Shown here: positions 7,081 through 9,714 of the stretch, one piece after another
Position numbering within the stretch: the stretch's first letter is position 1
Layout of the letters: each line of letters opens with the position of its first letter
NCBI GenBank assembly: GCA_020860885.1
Contig: JAJBTS010000129.1
Span: forward strand, 1-9,714
Direction: 5' to 3'
DNA length: 9,714 nucleotides
DNA from: Bacteroidales bacterium
GTDB lineage: Bacteria; Bacteroidota; Bacteroidia; Bacteroidales; Azobacteroidaceae
Translations under genes and position numbers: made by a program
The notes under the pieces: generated by a model
What the model was told of the DNA's origin: nothing
Seen by the model: only the letters and a program-made list of their open reading frames with translations
Databases searched by the model: none

Positions 7081-8385
7081 ATGAAAGAAGAAGACAAAAT
7101 AGAATTACGCAGTGAAGAATTCCAGGAAGTCCTTGGAAGCGTTCCTCATTGGATCCTGCGCTGGGGAATTACCTTGTTGCTAGGCATTGTGATAATTATC
7201 TTATTGGGAAGCGCCGTGATCAGGTATCCGGATATAATAACCGGGCAGGTCTTATTGACCGGCTCCACTCCGCCTGCAGCTGTTACAGCAAGAGCTTCAG
7301 GGCGATTAACGGAATTATTTGTTGAGGACAATCAAATTGTCCGTTCAGGAATGTATCTGGCAGTTATCGACAATGCAGCTAAGACGGAAGATATATTATT
7401 TCTCAAGTCGTATCTGAACAGTTTAAGCCTGGAGAAAGATTCCACTATTTCTTTACCTAAAAGAGATCTTTCTCTGGGTAATTTTCAGGCTGTATGGTCT
7501 TCCTTATACGTAACTCTCTTCGATTATTTGGAATATCAGAGATTGTTGTACTATCCACAGAAAAGTACTATAGCACACACCCGTATCAAACAATCCGAGC
7601 AGCAGTATGAAAACCTGCTGCGCCAAAAAGGAATTATAGAAGAACAATGCGCGCTCATAGAAAAACAAATACACAGGGACTCTGTATTGCTAAAGACTGG
7701 AATTATATCGCCTGAAGAGATGGAATTATCTGTGAACCAATATTTACAGAGTCAGTTAAATAAAGAAAATATAAATTCTTCTATTCAAGGGATGCAGATA
7801 CAACTTACACAACTAAAAGAATCCTTACTAGATGTAAATTATGTGGATACGGAAAAATTAAATCAATTGCGTTCCCAAATACGTTCTCTTATAACACAGC
7901 TTAAGATGGAAATCCAAACCTGGGAAATGAATTATGTGTTGGTTGCACCCATAGACGGGAAAATTACTTTCACCCGTGTTTGGACAGCTTATCAGAACCT
8001 AACGGCTGGAGAGGAAGCATTCAATATTATCCCCATTAAAGAATCGGATATGATCGGAAAAGTATACCTCCCCATCACACGCTCAGGGAAAGTGTCGGTA
8101 GGACAAAGGGTAATACTTAAACTGGAAAACTTCCCGCAAAACGAATACGGTACTTTAAGCGGAAAAGTAGACAATATTTCTTTGGTTCCATCTGTAGAAG
8201 GAGAATTCCTCACATACACGGTAGAAGTAAGTTTACCGGATGGGTTGAATACCAGTTATAAAAAAGAATTGCCTTACCTACCCAATATGATAGGACAGGC
8301 AGATATCATTACCGCAGATATCTCTTTATTAGAAAGGTTTATGGCTCCCCTTAAAAAACTATTTACGGAGAAAAGCTTAAATTGA
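7081..8385 (+). CDS. HlyD-family membrane fusion (periplasmic adaptor) protein
   Basis: A 434-residue adaptor that would link the inner-membrane exporter to an outer-membrane channel for lanthipeptide release. A short cytoplasmic N-terminus is followed by one membrane anchor (about residues 28-48, rich in Leu/Ile/Val). Next comes the first half of a biotinyl-lipoyl-like domain (about 60-100, with ARASGRLTELFVEDNQIV). A helical hairpin, probably coiled coil, covers about 165-283, and the second lipoyl half contains VLVAPIDGKITF (286-297). A beta-barrel region (about 320-410) completes the protein. This domain order and length fit HlyD-type secretion proteins of RiPP exporters. It starts 24 bases after the exporter ends. 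No TolC-like partner is visible, so the outer-membrane component is probably supplied from elsewhere. Confidence 0.88.
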   Translation: MKEEDKIELRSEEFQEVLGSVPHWILRWGITLLLGIVIIILLGSAVIRYPDIITGQVLLTGSTPPAAVTARASGRLTELFVEDNQIVRSGMYLAVIDNAAKTEDILFLKSYLNSLSLEKDSTISLPKRDLSLGNFQAVWSSLYVTLFDYLEYQRLLYYPQKSTIAHTRIKQSEQQYENLLRQKGIIEEQCALIEKQIHRDSVLLKTGIISPEEMELSVNQYLQSQLNKENINSSIQGMQIQLTQLKESLLDVNYVDTEKLNQLRSQIRSLITQLKMEIQTWEMNYVLVAPIDGKITFTRVWTAYQNLTAGEEAFNIIPIKESDMIGKVYLPITRSGKVSVGQRVILKLENFPQNEYGTLSGKVDNISLVPSVEGEFLTYTVEVSLPDGLNTSYKKELPYLPNMIGQADIITADISLLERFMAPLKKLFTEKSLN

Positions 8386-8412
8386 AGGTTTAATCAATAA
8401 AATATTAAAGTC

Positions 8413-9402
8413 ATGAGAAATACAATGCTAGTACTAATTTTCAGTTTTTTCACAATTATGAGTTATAGTCAAAAGAACAGTACAAATGCCCAAAAAGAAT
8501 TATTATGGGAAATATCCGGCAATGGACTGACAGAAAAATCTTACTTATTCGGAACCTGGCACGGAACTGCAGGTATAGGTACCGATTTCCTCGATTCTAT
8601 TCCGGGTTTTCATAAAAGTTTCGAATCGGTAACACAGTATGTGGGAGAAAATACGGCAGAAGAAAATATTCTTGAAGTTATGGATAGTTTTCTAGGAGAG
8701 AAATGGATGCCGAAGGATGTAAAATACGAAGATTTATTGGATCAGAACGATATTCAATTTTTGGATTCGCTCTTATTAAAATATATCGGAACAACATCTT
8801 CCGAAATGAATATCCGTCCGATATATATGTTCCATCTGCTTTCATCTATTCTATCTATTAAACCTTATTTAGAAGCAGAAAATGAGAAATGTAGAATAAT
8901 GATGGATTCTTATCTTTTGCAAGAAGCGAAGAAAAAAAATTATGCTGTACACGGACTGGATAATACGGAAGAAATCTTTAACCGAATGGCTCGTGAATTT
9001 TATTTTAAGAATTATGATCCGGAAATGACTCTTAAAGAAAGTGCAGATTATATAATCCGGGAATTAAAAGTAAGCCTTTCTCAAGAGGAAAATGAAGATT
9101 TGAATGCAATTATGAAAAAAATGGAAAATGCCTACCGGAATAGAAATCTTGAGGATATCGTAAAATATAAAAATGAGAGTAATCAAATCATCAGGAAACT
9201 CGAATCTAACGAAGTTGATTTTGATAAAAGTTATCATTTTCTCACAGTAGGACGCAATAAGCTTTGGATGAAAAGGATACCTGAATTAATCACGAATAGC
9301 CCCTCTTTCATTGCGGTAGGAGCATTACATCTTCATGGAAAAGAAGGCTTAATAGAGTTATTAAAGAATAAAGGGTATAAACTTACTCCGATAAATCAAT
9401 AA
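8413..9402 (+). CDS. Secreted TraB/GumN-family protein (putative metalloprotease fold)
   Basis: A 329-residue protein with a signal peptide (hydrophobic residues 5-17, likely cut near SYSQ at 17-20; no lipobox Cys), so it should act in the periplasm or outside. LLWEISGNGLTEKSYLFGTWHG (split as LLWEISGNGL at 30-39 and SYLFGTWHG at 43-51) is the hallmark start of the TraB/GumN family. The C-terminal signature is FIAVGALHLHGKEGLIELL (299-317) followed by a KGYKLTP end. The two GxxH motifs (H50 and H306) and the VGRNKLWMKRI segment (about 277-287) match the conserved elements of Tiki/TraB-like proteins, some of which are metal-dependent proteases. Its place between the export genes and lanC suggests a part in peptide maturation or producer protection, but no such function is established by the sequence. 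The start is 27 bases after the HlyD stop. Confidence 0.82.
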   Translation: MRNTMLVLIFSFFTIMSYSQKNSTNAQKELLWEISGNGLTEKSYLFGTWHGTAGIGTDFLDSIPGFHKSFESVTQYVGENTAEENILEVMDSFLGEKWMPKDVKYEDLLDQNDIQFLDSLLLKYIGTTSSEMNIRPIYMFHLLSSILSIKPYLEAENEKCRIMMDSYLLQEAKKKNYAVHGLDNTEEIFNRMAREFYFKNYDPEMTLKESADYIIRELKVSLSQEENEDLNAIMKKMENAYRNRNLEDIVKYKNESNQIIRKLESNEVDFDKSYHFLTVGRNKLWMKRIPELITNSPSFIAVGALHLHGKEGLIELLKNKGYKLTPINQ

Positions 9403-9461
9403 AAAAATTATTCTCAAAGACTTCTTTACAACTGTTTATTAATCCTCTAATAAAATTTGTT

Positions 9462-9714
9462 ATGACACTAAAAGAGTTATTGGTTCTTCATCTCGAATCC
9501 CTGTCTGAAGGGGAAACAGAAAAAAAATTCACAGGTTCAGGAATTATTCAGGGAGAAGTAGGACTGGCTCTGTGTTATTACTATCTTTTTAAAACAACAG
9601 CTAAAAATGATTATTTTGAAAAGATGCATGAAATACTTAATAATTTAATAGAGCAAGTAAAATATGAACCTTCTTTAGGAAGGGGTCTGGCCGGTTTATC
9701 CTGGGCGATTTATC
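9462..9714 (+). CDS. lanC: LanC-type lanthionine cyclase (5' part only)
   Basis: The frame opens at ATG 9462 and runs off the right edge after 84 full codons. The visible protein, starting MTLKELLVLHLES, has GIIQGEVGLALCYYYLF and, near the end, SLGRGLAGLSWAIY. These are the first helical repeat elements of LanC-like cyclases (a G-x-G-L pattern followed by a G-L-A-G-x-x-W pattern). The zinc ligands (one Cys and a Cys-His pair) lie near the C-terminus in this family and are not in view. LanC catalyses thiol addition to Dha/Dhb, forming the lanthionine rings. Its presence beside the split LanB supports class I lanthipeptide over thiopeptide. The 59-base gap before it is AT-rich with no convincing terminator or promoter, so it is probably in the same operon. 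Confidence 0.82.
   Translation, partial: MTLKELLVLHLESLSEGETEKKFTGSGIIQGEVGLALCYYYLFKTTAKNDYFEKMHEILNNLIEQVKYEPSLGRGLAGLSWAIY

Noticed and set aside
7146..8219. Two small minus-strand open frames (7146-7331 and 7992-8219) within the HlyD gene
   Set aside because: Both are antisense to a continuous HlyD reading frame and show no protein-like features.
9410..9425. Short inverted repeat aaaga-ct-tcttt after the TraB/GumN gene as a terminator
   Set aside because: The stem is AT-rich, only 5 bp with a 2-base loop, and has no following T tract.
9440..9461. Possible Bacteroidota -7 promoter element (taaaatttg) before lanC
   Set aside because: The TA-to-TTTG spacing is one base longer than the consensus, it ends only a few bases before the ATG, and no well-placed -33 element is seen.

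Overview
The window holds most of a class I lanthipeptide (RiPP) biosynthetic operon, probably from a member of the Bacteroidota, likely Bacteroidales. The evidence is AT-rich DNA, A-rich start-site contexts without clear Shine-Dalgarno motifs, a GG-type precursor leader of the Bacteroidales kind, a dehydratase split into two proteins, and a HlyD plus C39-peptidase ABC export pair. Every gene is on the + strand. Most gaps are short (5 to 60 bases), so one long transcription unit is likely. Genus cannot be told from the sequence.

Layout. Positions 1-122 are the 3' end of a precursor gene cut by the window edge. Positions 165-434 are a complete 89-residue precursor whose last 40 residues match the first one, with only two synonymous base differences. 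A GC-rich hairpin (452-483) follows and separates the precursors from the enzyme genes. Next come a quinone-oxidoreductase-like MDR protein (556-1659), a pentanucleotide AATAG repeat (1661-1689), the dehydratase glutamylation protein (1714-3900) and its glutamate-elimination partner (3915-4811). The bifunctional leader peptidase/ABC exporter follows, broken by a -1 frameshift near 5641-5647 into two reading frames (4817-5713 and 5710-7056). After it are a HlyD-type membrane fusion protein (7081-8385), a secreted TraB/GumN-family protein (8413-9402) and the first 84 codons of a LanC-type cyclase (from 9462, running off the right edge).

How the genes fit together (inference from family knowledge). 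The split LanB would glutamylate and then eliminate Ser/Thr of the core to give Dha/Dhb. LanC would join Cys thiols to these to form (methyl)lanthionine rings. The MDR protein may reduce dehydroamino acids or make another modification. The C39 domain would cut after the Gly-Gly of the leader during export through the ABC transporter and HlyD protein. The TraB/GumN protein, predicted to lie beyond the inner membrane, may act in maturation or self-protection. No regulator, dedicated immunity transporter (LanFEG type) or outer-membrane TolC-type partner is visible here.

Points most worth a second look: the unusual core with a CGCGC block between two TPTPDP blocks, the near-identical tandem precursors, the frameshifted exporter, the MDR and TraB/GumN accessory proteins, and the AATAG repeat just upstream of the dehydratase start.
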